Source: Anaerolineaceae bacterium (GTDB lineage Bacteria; Chloroflexota; Anaerolineae; Anaerolineales; Anaerolineaceae). From it: a stretch of DNA of 30,532 nucleotides. Under the pieces are notes generated by a model. It was given only the letters and a program-made list of their open reading frames with translations. It was not told the DNA's origin and ran no database searches. The DNA lies in assembly GCA_027348305.1 (NCBI GenBank), contig DAIEPS010000002.1, positions 1-30,532 of the forward strand, in the 5' to 3' direction. Position numbers and translations under genes: made by a program. This document shows, piece after piece, positions 16,347-23,793 of this stretch (positions are counted from its first letter, which is position 1; every line of letters begins with the position of its first letter).

Positions 16347-17618
16347 ATGAAAATAATTGAGATGGAAAGCGCACCGCTTAATTCGCTGCGTCAGATTGCA
16401 ACCGACTTAAACATCCCCAATGCGAACAGACTTAAAAAAGAAAACCTCATCATTCAAATTCGCCGGGCCGAAGCTGCCGCGGAGGGTATTGAAGTTCGCG
16501 GTGGTGTCTTGGAGATCACCCCTGAAGGGGTTGGTTTCTTGCGCACCAACTATTCCATCGGTCCCGATGATGTCTATGTATCACAGGCCCAATTGCGCCG
16601 TTATGAACTGCGTATGGGCGATTTTGTCATTGGCGTGGTCAGGCCTCCCCGTGATGCAGAACGCCATTACGGCTTGTTAAAAGTGGAAACCGTTAACGCG
16701 GTCAGCCCGGACGAGATCCACGTTCGCAAAACCTTTGAATCATTAACGCCAATATTCCCCGACAAGCGTTTTGATCTTGAAACAGACCGCTCCATTCTCT
16801 CGTCACGCTTGATCAATCTGATCGCTCCGATTGGTCGCGGCCAGCGTGGAATGATTGTTTCGCCGCCTAAAGCAGGTAAAACCACCATCCTCAAGCAGTT
16901 GGCCAATTCCATCACAGCCAACAACCCTGAGATCCATCTCATTATCGCCCTGATCGGCGAGCGCCCTGAAGAGGTCACCGATATGGATCGTTCAGTGGAT
17001 GCTGAGGTGGTCGCGTCCACCTTTGACGAACCGGTAAGCAGCCATGTTCGTATGGCTGAGATCACACTCGAACGCGCCAAGCGTCTTGTCGAGATCGGTC
17101 GAGATGTGGTAATCTTAATGGATTCGCTCACCCGGCTGGCACGTGCTTATAACCTGGTGGTGAATCCGTCAGGCCGCACCCTGTCTGGTGGTATGGATCC
17201 CTCGGCGCTTTATCCGCCAAAGAAATTCTTTGGCGCAGCGCGTAACATTGAAGAAGGCGGATCTCTGACCATCATCGCCACCGCCCTGGTGGATACAGGT
17301 TCACGTCTTGATGATGTGGTGTATGAAGAGTTTAAAGGCACCGGCAACATGGAATTGCATCTTTCACGCCGTCTGCAAGAACGCAGAATCTTCCCGGCGA
17401 TCGACATTGAACGTTCGTCCACCCGCCGTGAAGACCTGCTGCTTGGGCCAGACATTCTTTCCAGGGTCTGGTTGGTGCGGCGCATGTATCTGCAAATGAT
17501 CACCCCGCCCCCTGGCGGAGCAGGAATGGATCCCGCAGTGGCTACTGAGGCCATTTTGCAGCGTATGGCAAAGACCAAAAACAACCTGGAGTTTTTGGAG
17601 AACATTACGGAGGACTAA
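16347..17618 (+). CDS. rho: Transcription termination factor Rho
   Basis: Rho is the hexameric RNA helicase that ends transcription on untranslated RNA. The 423 residues match the compact family form without long N-terminal insertions. The Rho_N helix bundle is at about 8-45, the RNA-binding cold-shock-like domain at about 50-125, and the ATPase at about 155-415. The Walker A is SPPKAGKTT (172-180). The catalytic glutamate lies in GERPEEVTDM (204-213), Walker B is VVILMDS with Asp259, and the ring signature SGGMDPSALYPPKKFFGAAR with IIATALVDTGSRLDD follows. ATG 16347 is preceded by a weak GGGTGA at 7 bases. The downstream peptidase gene starts with GTG immediately after the rho stop. Confidence 0.97.
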   Translation: MKIIEMESAPLNSLRQIATDLNIPNANRLKKENLIIQIRRAEAAAEGIEVRGGVLEITPEGVGFLRTNYSIGPDDVYVSQAQLRRYELRMGDFVIGVVRPPRDAERHYGLLKVETVNAVSPDEIHVRKTFESLTPIFPDKRFDLETDRSILSSRLINLIAPIGRGQRGMIVSPPKAGKTTILKQLANSITANNPEIHLIIALIGERPEEVTDMDRSVDAEVVASTFDEPVSSHVRMAEITLERAKRLVEIGRDVVILMDSLTRLARAYNLVVNPSGRTLSGGMDPSALYPPKKFFGAARNIEEGGSLTIIATALVDTGSRLDDVVYEEFKGTGNMELHLSRRLQERRIFPAIDIERSSTRREDLLLGPDILSRVWLVRRMYLQMITPPPGGAGMDPAVATEAILQRMAKTKNNLEFLENITED

Positions 17619-18749
17619 GTGAGTAGGAATGCCAAAAATCAAGAGGCTCCGGAGGTTGAGACTCCGAAAGCGGAAACTCCAAAAGTGGAGAATCCAAAAG
17701 TCTCAAGATCTCCGATCGATTGGGGAACGGTGCTCTCATGGGGTGTTACAGGATTAATGGTGGCTGGTTTAATACTGGTGCTGTTAAAAGTAAATCCCTT
17801 TAAGTCTGACACTGCTGTCACTGAAAACATTGATCAGAATCAATCGTTAAACATTCCCCTGCCCAGCCTTGCATCCGGGCTGCCGGTGGATGAATTGATG
17901 CGAATCGCGAAAATTGACACCACTGTGCCCGAAGGGGTGCGGCAGTTCGCGGTCAAATACACCGTCCAACCTGGCGACTCACTTTTTATGATCGCCAAGA
18001 TCTACGGTGTTACTGCTGAATCCATCTTGTGGGCAAATTATGATCTGCTCAATGATGACCCAACCTTCCTCAAGGAAGGCTGGGTATTAACCATTCCACC
18101 AACCAACGGCATCTACTACAAGTGGAAGTCAGGTGACACCATTGAGAAAATTGCCGAAAAATATCACACCGACCCTGAATCGATCATCACCTGGCCGGGC
18201 AACCACCTGGATGTCTCCAACCCGGTGACAGATAATCTTACCGACGTGAACGTCATGATCCCAGGTGGATATCGTGACATGGTATCCTGGATCCAGACGG
18301 TCAATTTTGCACCAAGGTCAGGCGCCACCCAATCCATTGCCGGCCCCGGCGGTTGTATCACACCAGAAACCGGGCCGGTGGGCGCAGGATTTTTCCAATG
18401 GCCGACTGCCAACCATTATCTTTCAGGCTTTGATTTCGCCAGTTACCATCTCGGCATCGATATCGCCGCGGGGGAAGGATCCGCTGTGGTTGCTTCTGAT
18501 GCAGGAACTGTGGTGTATGCTGGTTGGAATGACAGCGGCTACGGCAACCTGGTGGCAATCGATCATAACAACGGGTATAAGACCATCTACGCCCATTTAA
18601 GCCAGTTGTTTGTTAAGTGCGGCGACTCGGTGAGTTCGGGCCAGATGATCGCTTTATCGGGTAATACCGGCAAATCCACCGGCGGACATTTACATTTTGA
18701 GATCCGCAGTGGAAGCAGTTTTGTGAATCCCTGGACGGTACTGCCTTAA
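17619..18749 (+). CDS. Membrane-anchored LysM / M23 peptidoglycan endopeptidase (copy 1)
   Basis: The 376-residue protein has a charged cytoplasmic N-terminus with a PKxExPK-type repeat (residues 11-28) and one membrane helix (about 37-57). A spacer leads to two LysM-type glycan-binding modules at about 113-160 (YTVQPGDSLFMIAKIYGVTA) and 167-214 (YKWKSGDTIEKIAEKYHTDP). A C-terminal M23 zinc metallopeptidase domain follows. Its zinc and catalytic residues are present in HLGIDIAAGEG and GGHLHFEIR, so it should be active. It probably cuts peptide cross-links outside the membrane during wall growth or division. GTG 17619 abuts the rho stop, with ACGGAGG at 17608-17614, so it is likely translated from the rho transcript. 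The next gene is a close paralogue. Confidence 0.92.
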   Translation: MSRNAKNQEAPEVETPKAETPKVENPKVSRSPIDWGTVLSWGVTGLMVAGLILVLLKVNPFKSDTAVTENIDQNQSLNIPLPSLASGLPVDELMRIAKIDTTVPEGVRQFAVKYTVQPGDSLFMIAKIYGVTAESILWANYDLLNDDPTFLKEGWVLTIPPTNGIYYKWKSGDTIEKIAEKYHTDPESIITWPGNHLDVSNPVTDNLTDVNVMIPGGYRDMVSWIQTVNFAPRSGATQSIAGPGGCITPETGPVGAGFFQWPTANHYLSGFDFASYHLGIDIAAGEGSAVVASDAGTVVYAGWNDSGYGNLVAIDHNNGYKTIYAHLSQLFVKCGDSVSSGQMIALSGNTGKSTGGHLHFEIRSGSSFVNPWTVLP

Positions 18750-18769
18750 AAGCCAAAAGTAATTGTTTT

Positions 18770-18804
18770 AGACCCCCGCATTTTTTTTGAAACCGCGGGG
18801 GTCT
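18770..18804. terminator. GACCCCCGC palindrome, copy 1 (terminator after peptidase copy 1)
   Basis: AGACCCCCGC (18770-18779) pairs perfectly with GCGGGGGTCT (18795-18804). The loop contains eight T. It lies 20 bases after the stop codon. Only a short T stretch follows on the + strand. It shares its stem with the palindromes at 20026-20084 and 27918-27974. Confidence 0.75.
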
Positions 18805-18816
18805 TGTTAAGCCGCC

Positions 18817-18846
18817 TTGTCGGGATTGGACGAGATATGGTAACCT
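18817..18846 (+). promoter_or_regulatory. Possible promoter of peptidase copy 2
   Basis: TTGTCG (18817-18822) and TAACCT (18841-18846) are 18 bases apart, with TGG (18838-18840) as an extended -10. The position between a terminator and the next gene supports it; the hexamers are weak. Confidence 0.4.
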
Positions 18847-18913
18847 TAATCGTCCGCTGAATGGGTTGGTAAACACCGATAACCTGTTTTTGAAAACCGT
18901 CAGGGAGGACAAT

Positions 18914-20020
18914 TTGAGTGAAATAATCAAAACTCATGAGGCTCCAGAGGTAGAGACGTATAAGGGCTCAAGCTCTTCACGCGATTTGAAAGTTGTACTC
19001 TCATGGGTGTTAACGGGCTTGATCGTCGCCGGGGTAACCCTTTTCATGCTAATATCCCATAATATCAAAAAAGATCCCCTGGTCGCTGACACTAACGATC
19101 CAAATGATGCTCAAGCTGTTCCGCTGCCGGAGCTCGTGACAGGGCAGCCTGCAGAGGGTCTATTCCGTACTGCAAACATTAAGACAGACGCGCCTGAGGG
19201 GGTTCGGCACAATGCGGTTAAATACACCGTTCAACTCGGTGATTCCATCTTCGTGATTGCCGAGAAATTCAAGGTGACCGCGGAATCCATACTTTGGGCT
19301 AATTACAATTTGCTCAAGGATGACCCCACCATCATTATTGAGGGCTGGAAGCTTACCATCCCGCCCACCAACGGCATTTATTACAAGTGGAAGGAAGGCG
19401 ACACTATCGAAAAGGTCGCTGAAAAATATTACGCCGATCCGCAGAAGATCATCACCTGGCCAGGTAACCTGCTGGATGTGTCAAACCCGAACACTGATAA
19501 ACTAGCCGGACTGAACGTTATGATCCCCGGCGGGTACCGTGAGTTGGTACCCTGGATAGAGGTATTGCCTTTTGCGCCGCGGACTGGCGTATTGCGCGTG
19601 GTTGCCGGCCCCGGAGGCTGTGAGGCACCGGCTTATGGCCCGATCGGTTCGGGAGCCATGATCTGGCCGGTCTGGAATAACGAGCTCTCCGGCTTTGGCT
19701 ATTCTTCATATCATCGAGGTGTTGACCTGGCGGCCGGTGTTGGCACGGCCGTGGTCGCCGCGGATAACGGCACCGTCATCTATTCCGGCTGGAATGACAG
19801 TGGCTATGGCTACCTGGTCGAGATTGACCATAATAACGGTTATTCGACCGTCTATGCCCACCTCAGTGAAGGGACTCTGGCTGTAAGATGCGGTGATTCG
19901 ATCAATCAAGGTCAATTTATAGCGCTGTCTGGCTCAACCGGAAAATCCACTGGCGGACATCTTCATTTTGAAGTCCGCTACAACGGTGGCTTTGCCAACC
20001 CATATTCTGTTATTCCATAA
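18914..20020 (+). CDS. Membrane-anchored LysM / M23 peptidoglycan endopeptidase (copy 2)
   Basis: The 368-residue paralogue of the preceding gene has the same order: a short cytoplasmic tail starting MSEIIKTHEAPEVE, a membrane helix (about 22-44), two LysM modules (YTVQLGDSIFVIAEKFKVTA; YKWKEGDTIEKVAEKYYADP), and an M23 domain with HRGVDLAAGVG and GGHLHFEVR, so the active site is intact. The two copies are most alike through the LysM-M23 part (ILWANY, IPPTNGIYYKWK, GWNDSGYG, ALSG-TGKSTGGHLHFE) and differ in the N-terminus. I chose TTG 18914 because GGGAGG (18903-18908) stands 5 bases before it; a TTG at 18866 would add 16 residues without a ribosome site. It is a tandem duplication with its own terminator and probable promoter, so the copies may be expressed under different conditions. 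Confidence 0.9.
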   Translation: MSEIIKTHEAPEVETYKGSSSSRDLKVVLSWVLTGLIVAGVTLFMLISHNIKKDPLVADTNDPNDAQAVPLPELVTGQPAEGLFRTANIKTDAPEGVRHNAVKYTVQLGDSIFVIAEKFKVTAESILWANYNLLKDDPTIIIEGWKLTIPPTNGIYYKWKEGDTIEKVAEKYYADPQKIITWPGNLLDVSNPNTDKLAGLNVMIPGGYRELVPWIEVLPFAPRTGVLRVVAGPGGCEAPAYGPIGSGAMIWPVWNNELSGFGYSSYHRGVDLAAGVGTAVVAADNGTVIYSGWNDSGYGYLVEIDHNNGYSTVYAHLSEGTLAVRCGDSINQGQFIALSGSTGKSTGGHLHFEVRYNGGFANPYSVIP

Positions 20021-20025
20021 TTTAT

Positions 20026-20084
20026 TAGACCCCCGCGGTTTTGATGATTAGAGCGAATCTTAATAATCAAACCGCGGGGGTCTA
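20026..20084. terminator. GACCCCCGC palindrome, copy 2 (terminator after peptidase copy 2)
   Basis: TAGACCCCCGCGGTTT (20026-20041) pairs with AAACCGCGGGGGTCTA (20069-20084). The helix continues inward (TGATGATTA against TAATAATCA) with one mismatch, leaving a loop of about 10 bases. The stem is near 25 bp, much longer than a standard terminator, and starts 6 bases after the stop codon. Confidence 0.8.
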
Positions 20085-20132
20085 GGTGCATTAGCCTGAT
20101 AAAACCAGAGGGTCCTTAATTTTTCTGGTGCA

Positions 20133-20161
20133 TTGACGAACGAAAAACCTTATGCTATCAT
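20133..20161 (+). promoter_or_regulatory. Promoter of the LacI-family repressor gene
   Basis: TTGACG (20133-20138) and TATCAT (20156-20161) are 17 bases apart, with TGC (20153-20155) as extended -10. The operator begins at the last base pairs of the -10, so a bound repressor would block initiation. Confidence 0.75.
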
Positions 20162-20175
20162 GAAAGCGTTTTCAT
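20160..20175. promoter_or_regulatory. LacI-type operator in the repressor's own promoter
   Basis: ATGAAAGCGTTTTCAT is an imperfect palindrome with the central CG typical of LacI/GalR-family sites. It differs at one position from the operator at 21245-21260. This predicts negative autoregulation. Confidence 0.8.
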
Positions 20176-20197
20176 TAAAGCCAGAGGGAAGCAACCT

Positions 20198-21202
20198 ATG
20201 AATGGGAAAAAAGTACCAACAATTTTTGATGTGGCAGAACTTTCTGGCGTCAGCATCTCAACTATTTCGCGTGTGATCAACATGCCTGAAAAGGTGAATT
20301 TAAATACACGTCAAAGAGTGTATGAAGCAATTGATAAACTGGGGTTTGTGCCTCAGGCTGAGGCACGTGCCCGTGCTTTACGTCTCAAGGGAAGGATCGG
20401 CGTCATCACTCCGTTTTTTACAGCACCGTCGTTCGTTCAGAGATTGAGGGGCATTGCCGGGTCACTTTCCAAAGAGAATTATGATCTTGTGATCTACACC
20501 GTGGATTCAAACAACAGGCTGCAAAGCTATCTTTCGTCTCTACCCCTCACCGGCAATCTTGATGGTCTGGTGATCATGTCTCTTCCCGTTGCAGAACCTG
20601 ATGTAAAGCGGCTTGTTGAGCATCAACTCCCGACAGTGTTGATCGAATTTCCGCACCCCCATTTAAACAGTGTGGAGATCAACGATGTTGAAGGGGGCAG
20701 GATGGCTACGGAATACTTGATCAAAAAAGGGCATCAAAGGATCGCTTTTTTAGGGGATACTGACCTGCCGGAATACTCGATCCATCCAGTTAACTTAAGG
20801 TTGAAAGGGTTCAGGCAGGCACTTAAACAGGCGAACCTTGAGATACCAAAAGAGTTTGTGAGACTGGCTCCTTATGACCAGGAAGAAGCCCGTATTATTG
20901 CCAAAGAGTTGTTGGATATGGAAAATCCTCCAACTGCTGTATTTGCCGCCACGGATTATCAGGCGCTGGGGGTGCTGAAGGCCGCCCGACAGCTTGGGAT
21001 TAAAGTGCCGGAGCAATTGGCAGTGATCGGTTTTGATGATCTCGACATGGCCGATTATGAAGATCTCACAACTGTTCAGCAGCACCTGGATGAATCTGGG
21101 CGAATTGCAATTGAAATATTATTATCCCAGATCGCCGATCATTCTCGTCCAATTCAACACGTAACACTTCCCCTAAAAGTCATTGAAAGACTGACTGCTT
21201 AA
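20198..21202 (+). CDS. LacI/GalR-family transcriptional repressor of the sugar locus
   Basis: The 334-residue regulator has an N-terminal LacI helix-turn-helix (residues 5-50: TIFDVAELSGVSISTISRVI, then the hinge region). A periplasmic-binding-protein-like effector domain (about 62-330) follows, with GVITPFF, LDGLVIMSLP, GHQRIAFLGD, AVFAATDYQALGVLKAARQ and VIGFDDLDMADY. It probably binds a sugar or sugar phosphate and releases DNA. ATG 20198 follows GAGGGA at 9 bases. Near-identical operators sit at its own promoter and at the promoter of the transporter operon downstream, which directly ties it to that operon. The effector is unknown; a product of the phosphorylase pathway is a reasonable guess. 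Confidence 0.95.
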   Translation: MNGKKVPTIFDVAELSGVSISTISRVINMPEKVNLNTRQRVYEAIDKLGFVPQAEARARALRLKGRIGVITPFFTAPSFVQRLRGIAGSLSKENYDLVIYTVDSNNRLQSYLSSLPLTGNLDGLVIMSLPVAEPDVKRLVEHQLPTVLIEFPHPHLNSVEINDVEGGRMATEYLIKKGHQRIAFLGDTDLPEYSIHPVNLRLKGFRQALKQANLEIPKEFVRLAPYDQEEARIIAKELLDMENPPTAVFAATDYQALGVLKAARQLGIKVPEQLAVIGFDDLDMADYEDLTTVQQHLDESGRIAIEILLSQIADHSRPIQHVTLPLKVIERLTA

Positions 21203-21211
21203 AATTGCTTA

Positions 21212-21240
21212 TTGCTTTTAAGTTTGGTTTATGTTATTCT
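21212..21240 (+). promoter_or_regulatory. Promoter of the sugar ABC operon
   Basis: TTGCTT (21212-21217) and TATTCT (21235-21240) are 17 bases apart, with TGT (21232-21234) as extended -10. The start point would be near 21247, inside the first operator. The architecture is the same as the repressor gene promoter. Confidence 0.75.
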
Positions 21241-21244
21241 TGGT

Positions 21245-21260
21245 ATGAAAGTGTTTTCAT
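21245..21260. promoter_or_regulatory. LacI-type operator O1 of the sugar ABC operon
   Basis: ATGAAAGTGTTTTCAT matches 15 of 16 bases of the repressor-gene operator and covers the predicted transcription start. Confidence 0.8.
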
Positions 21261-21273
21261 GCAAACGTTTTAC
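21260..21273. promoter_or_regulatory. Possible second operator O2
   Basis: TGCAAACGTTTTAC contains a palindromic AAACGTTT core with central CG, 14 bp downstream of the O1 centre. The spacing of about one and a third helical turns could let two repressor dimers bind different faces. It is a weaker match to O1. Confidence 0.45.
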
Positions 21274-21328
21274 TAAATCTCCCTGTTGATGTATGAGTAT
21301 AGAACAGACAAATCTTGATCAGTAATTT

Positions 21329-21348
21329 GAGGAGGTGAAATACTTCAC
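21329..21348 (+). promoter_or_regulatory. Orphan strong Shine-Dalgarno in the operon leader
   Basis: GAGGAGGTGA (21329-21338) is close to a perfect anti-16S complement but has no usual start codon 5-9 bases downstream. Its 3' part is in a small hairpin (GTGAA-ATAC-TTCAC, 21335-21348). The real start of the next gene is at 21404 with its own GGAG. It may be a ribosome stand-by site or a remnant of a short leader peptide. Confidence 0.35.
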
Positions 21349-21403
21349 AAATCTACCAAAAATTTCCAACTCTATTGAACAATAAAACCAAAAGGAGAAG
21401 AAA

Positions 21404-22801
21404 ATGAAAAAGAATGTTATGAAATTGCTTGGCTTGATACTGATCAGCAGTATGCTCTTGGCCGCCTGTCAACCTGCTGCGACGGCTACCCCTGCTGTTG
21501 AAGCTACTGCAGCCGCAACTGAAGCACCTGTTGTTGCGACAACAGCAGCTCCAACCGAAGCCCCTGCAGCCACCACACCTGGTTGCGGCACGGATCCTGT
21601 GGTCCTTAAAGCAACGTTTGAAACGGGTTTTGATATTCCCTTCAAACTTGCTGAAGAGTTCACCAAACAATTCCCGAATGTAACCTGGGATATCAGCCAG
21701 GATCAATTCGCTAATTTGATCACTTCCACTCCGCTTGTGCTTGCGAGTGACAATGCTCCTGACCTCCTCCGCCTGCCCACCATGGTTTCCTTCGCCAAAG
21801 ATGGTCTGCTCATGAACCTCGATCCATACGCCGCAGCTTTTGGATGGAATGACTGGCCGGTACCTCAGCTCAATCAAAACCGCATTGATGCCGATGGTGT
21901 CCGTGGATCTGGTACGCTTTATGCGATGGGACTCAACTACAGCCTCACGGGTGTTTTCTATAACAAAAAATTGGCCGCTCAGATCGGTATGACCGAAGCA
22001 CCCAAGACGGTTGCCGAATTTGAAAGCCTGCTCGCCGCAGCCAAAAAAGCTGGTCTTCAACCCATCATGATGTGGGGTAGTGCCAAAAGTGGTATGGGCC
22101 TCGCCTTCCCACTTCAGCAGTTGATGGCTGCTTATGGTCCTGTTGGTCCGATCAATGAATGGATCTTCGGCAAAAAAGGTGCAACGATCGATACTCCGAC
22201 AAACCTCATTGCTGCTCAACATCTCGAAGAGTGGATCAAGGCTGGCTATTTCCCTGCTGACATCAACGCCATTGAATACACTGATGCCGCCGCCCGCTTT
22301 GGAAAAGGCGAGGGTGTCTTTACCTTCAACGGCGACTGGCAAAACGCTGGTTATGATAAAGATTTGCCCGGTAATGTCGGTTTCTTCTTGATGCCCCCCG
22401 CTGAAGCTGGTGGTAAATATGCTGCAATGTCTGCCCCATTGACCTTTGGCATTGCTGCCAAAGCCAAACACCCTGATTGCGCCGCATTCTTCCTTAACTG
22501 GGTTGCCACAAACGACGAAGCGCGTAAAATTGATGTAGCCATCGGTGGTTCAAACCCCGGTGGACCTGCTGGCGCCACAATGCCGGCAGTTGCTGCTGGT
22601 TCAGTCACCGCTGAAACCCTTGCTGCCGGACCTGTGATGGGTGCCGATGGTGGTGCAATGGACTTTATCGCCAACGCAACCAGCTCGATCTTTGCCCAGG
22701 GTTGGACCCCTGAACTTCAGAAGATGGTCGGCGGCCAGCAAGACGCTGCCGGACTGCTCAAAGCCGTTCAAGCCGAGTACGAGCGCGAACTGGCGCAATA
22801 A
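21404..22801 (+). CDS. Sugar-binding lipoprotein of an ABC importer, family 1
   Basis: The 465-residue lipoprotein has signal peptide and lipobox LLAAC with the lipid-bearing Cys22. An Ala/Thr/Pro/Glu-rich linker (23-60) tethers an SBP_bac_1 (MalE/UgpB-like) domain that includes the LASDNAPDLLRLPTMVSFAK segment, GSGTLYAMGLNYSLTGVFYNKKLAAQ, and FNGDWQNAGYDKDLPG. It presents an oligosaccharide, probably a disaccharide, to the two downstream permeases. AAAGGAG precedes ATG 21404. It is the first gene after the LacI-controlled promoter. The intergenic hairpin after it suggests it is made in excess over the permeases. No ATPase gene is present; such systems often borrow a shared MsmK/MsiK-type ATPase. 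Confidence 0.94.
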   Translation: MKKNVMKLLGLILISSMLLAACQPAATATPAVEATAAATEAPVVATTAAPTEAPAATTPGCGTDPVVLKATFETGFDIPFKLAEEFTKQFPNVTWDISQDQFANLITSTPLVLASDNAPDLLRLPTMVSFAKDGLLMNLDPYAAAFGWNDWPVPQLNQNRIDADGVRGSGTLYAMGLNYSLTGVFYNKKLAAQIGMTEAPKTVAEFESLLAAAKKAGLQPIMMWGSAKSGMGLAFPLQQLMAAYGPVGPINEWIFGKKGATIDTPTNLIAAQHLEEWIKAGYFPADINAIEYTDAAARFGKGEGVFTFNGDWQNAGYDKDLPGNVGFFLMPPAEAGGKYAAMSAPLTFGIAAKAKHPDCAAFFLNWVATNDEARKIDVAIGGSNPGGPAGATMPAVAAGSVTAETLAAGPVMGADGGAMDFIANATSSIFAQGWTPELQKMVGGQQDAAGLLKAVQAEYERELAQ

Positions 22802-22816
22802 CAATTCTTAACGGTA

Positions 22817-22844
22817 AAGGCGCAGGGGTAAAACCCTGCGCCTT
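22817..22844 (+). terminator. Intra-operon attenuating hairpin after the sugar-binding lipoprotein
   Basis: AAGGCGCAGGG (22817-22827) pairs perfectly with CCCTGCGCCTT (22834-22844) around GTAAAA. No T run follows, so it is more likely an mRNA-stabilising or partly attenuating hairpin that keeps binding-protein mRNA above permease mRNA. Confidence 0.6.
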
Positions 22845-22863
22845 CCAGATCGTGACTTGGATA

Positions 22864-23793
22864 ATGACAGAAGATAATCAACCTGTGACTCTCTCAGCCT
22901 CTGGGAGACCTCGTAAAAGTAAGCGAGCTCTCCGAGAGGCTTTTACTGGATGGCTGTACGTATTGCCTGCACTGCTTATGTACGCGGTCTTTGTACTCGT
23001 GCCTTTCATATTAACCATTGTGTATTCCTTCCACCGCTGGAACGGTGTTGGCCCGATGACCTGGGTCGGTTTGAAGAACTACATAACGGTTTTTCAGGTG
23101 CCTGATCTGCTTGGGACCATTGGCAATGCCTTCTGGTTGGTAGTATGGTTCAGTTTCATACCGGTGGGGCTTGGTCTTGTGGTTGCCAGCGTGATCAATC
23201 GCGTCGCAACAGGACGATTTGGAGAGATTTCCAGGGTAGTTTTGTTCCTGCCTTATATCATTGCACTTGTTGCTGCTGGTATCATTTGGGGTTGGTTGTT
23301 ATCACTTTCTGGCCTGGTCAATCAAATACTCACTGCTGTCGGTCTTGGCTCGATCACTCGCGCCTGGCTGGGTGATTTCAACTGGGCGCTTTCGGCTGTT
23401 GGTGTCATTGGCATCTGGGTTCTGCTCGGTTTCTGTACCGTGCTGCTTTCAACTGCCATGTCAAAAGTTGATCCGTCTCTTTATGAGGCCGCAAGGATCG
23501 ATGGCTCAAACTGGATCAATGAGTTTTTTAACATCACTGTTCCGCTTCTCAAACAAGAGATAGGCGTCTGTCTGACCGTAACAGTGATCTTCGCACTTGC
23601 CACATTTGACATCGTTTATGTCGCGACGGCAGGGGGTCCGGGTAATGCAACTTCGGTCCCTGGACTGCAGATTTATATCCTTGCTTTTTCTCAACGCAAT
23701 ATCGGACTGGCTTCTGCATTGGCAGTCTTGCTCATGCTCCTTGTTGTGGTGATCATCTTCCCGATTCAGCGCTTGAACAAGGAGACTTACTAA
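22864..23793 (+). CDS. Sugar ABC transporter permease, MalF/UgpA type
   Basis: The 309-residue inner-membrane protein has six predicted helices, starting with GWLYVLPALLMYAVFVLVPF at about residue 30. The EAA loop near residue 215-235 reads YEAARIDGSNWINEFFNITV, which contacts the shared ATPase. It ends LNKETY. Start choice is uncertain: ATG 22864 and GTG 22852 (four more residues) are in frame and neither has a clear ribosome site. Its stop overlaps the start of the second permease by one base (TAATG), so the pair is co-translated. It forms the membrane channel with the next gene for the substrate delivered by the lipoprotein. Confidence 0.92.
   Translation: MTEDNQPVTLSASGRPRKSKRALREAFTGWLYVLPALLMYAVFVLVPFILTIVYSFHRWNGVGPMTWVGLKNYITVFQVPDLLGTIGNAFWLVVWFSFIPVGLGLVVASVINRVATGRFGEISRVVLFLPYIIALVAAGIIWGWLLSLSGLVNQILTAVGLGSITRAWLGDFNWALSAVGVIGIWVLLGFCTVLLSTAMSKVDPSLYEAARIDGSNWINEFFNITVPLLKQEIGVCLTVTVIFALATFDIVYVATAGGPGNATSVPGLQIYILAFSQRNIGLASALAVLLMLLVVVIIFPIQRLNKETY

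Noticed and set aside
21353..22471. 372-codon - strand frame opposite the sugar-binding lipoprotein
   Set aside because: It contains a Cys/Gly/Arg/Ser-rich stretch produced by the Ala/Thr/Pro linker read backwards, and the + strand gene is complete with signal peptide and ribosome site.
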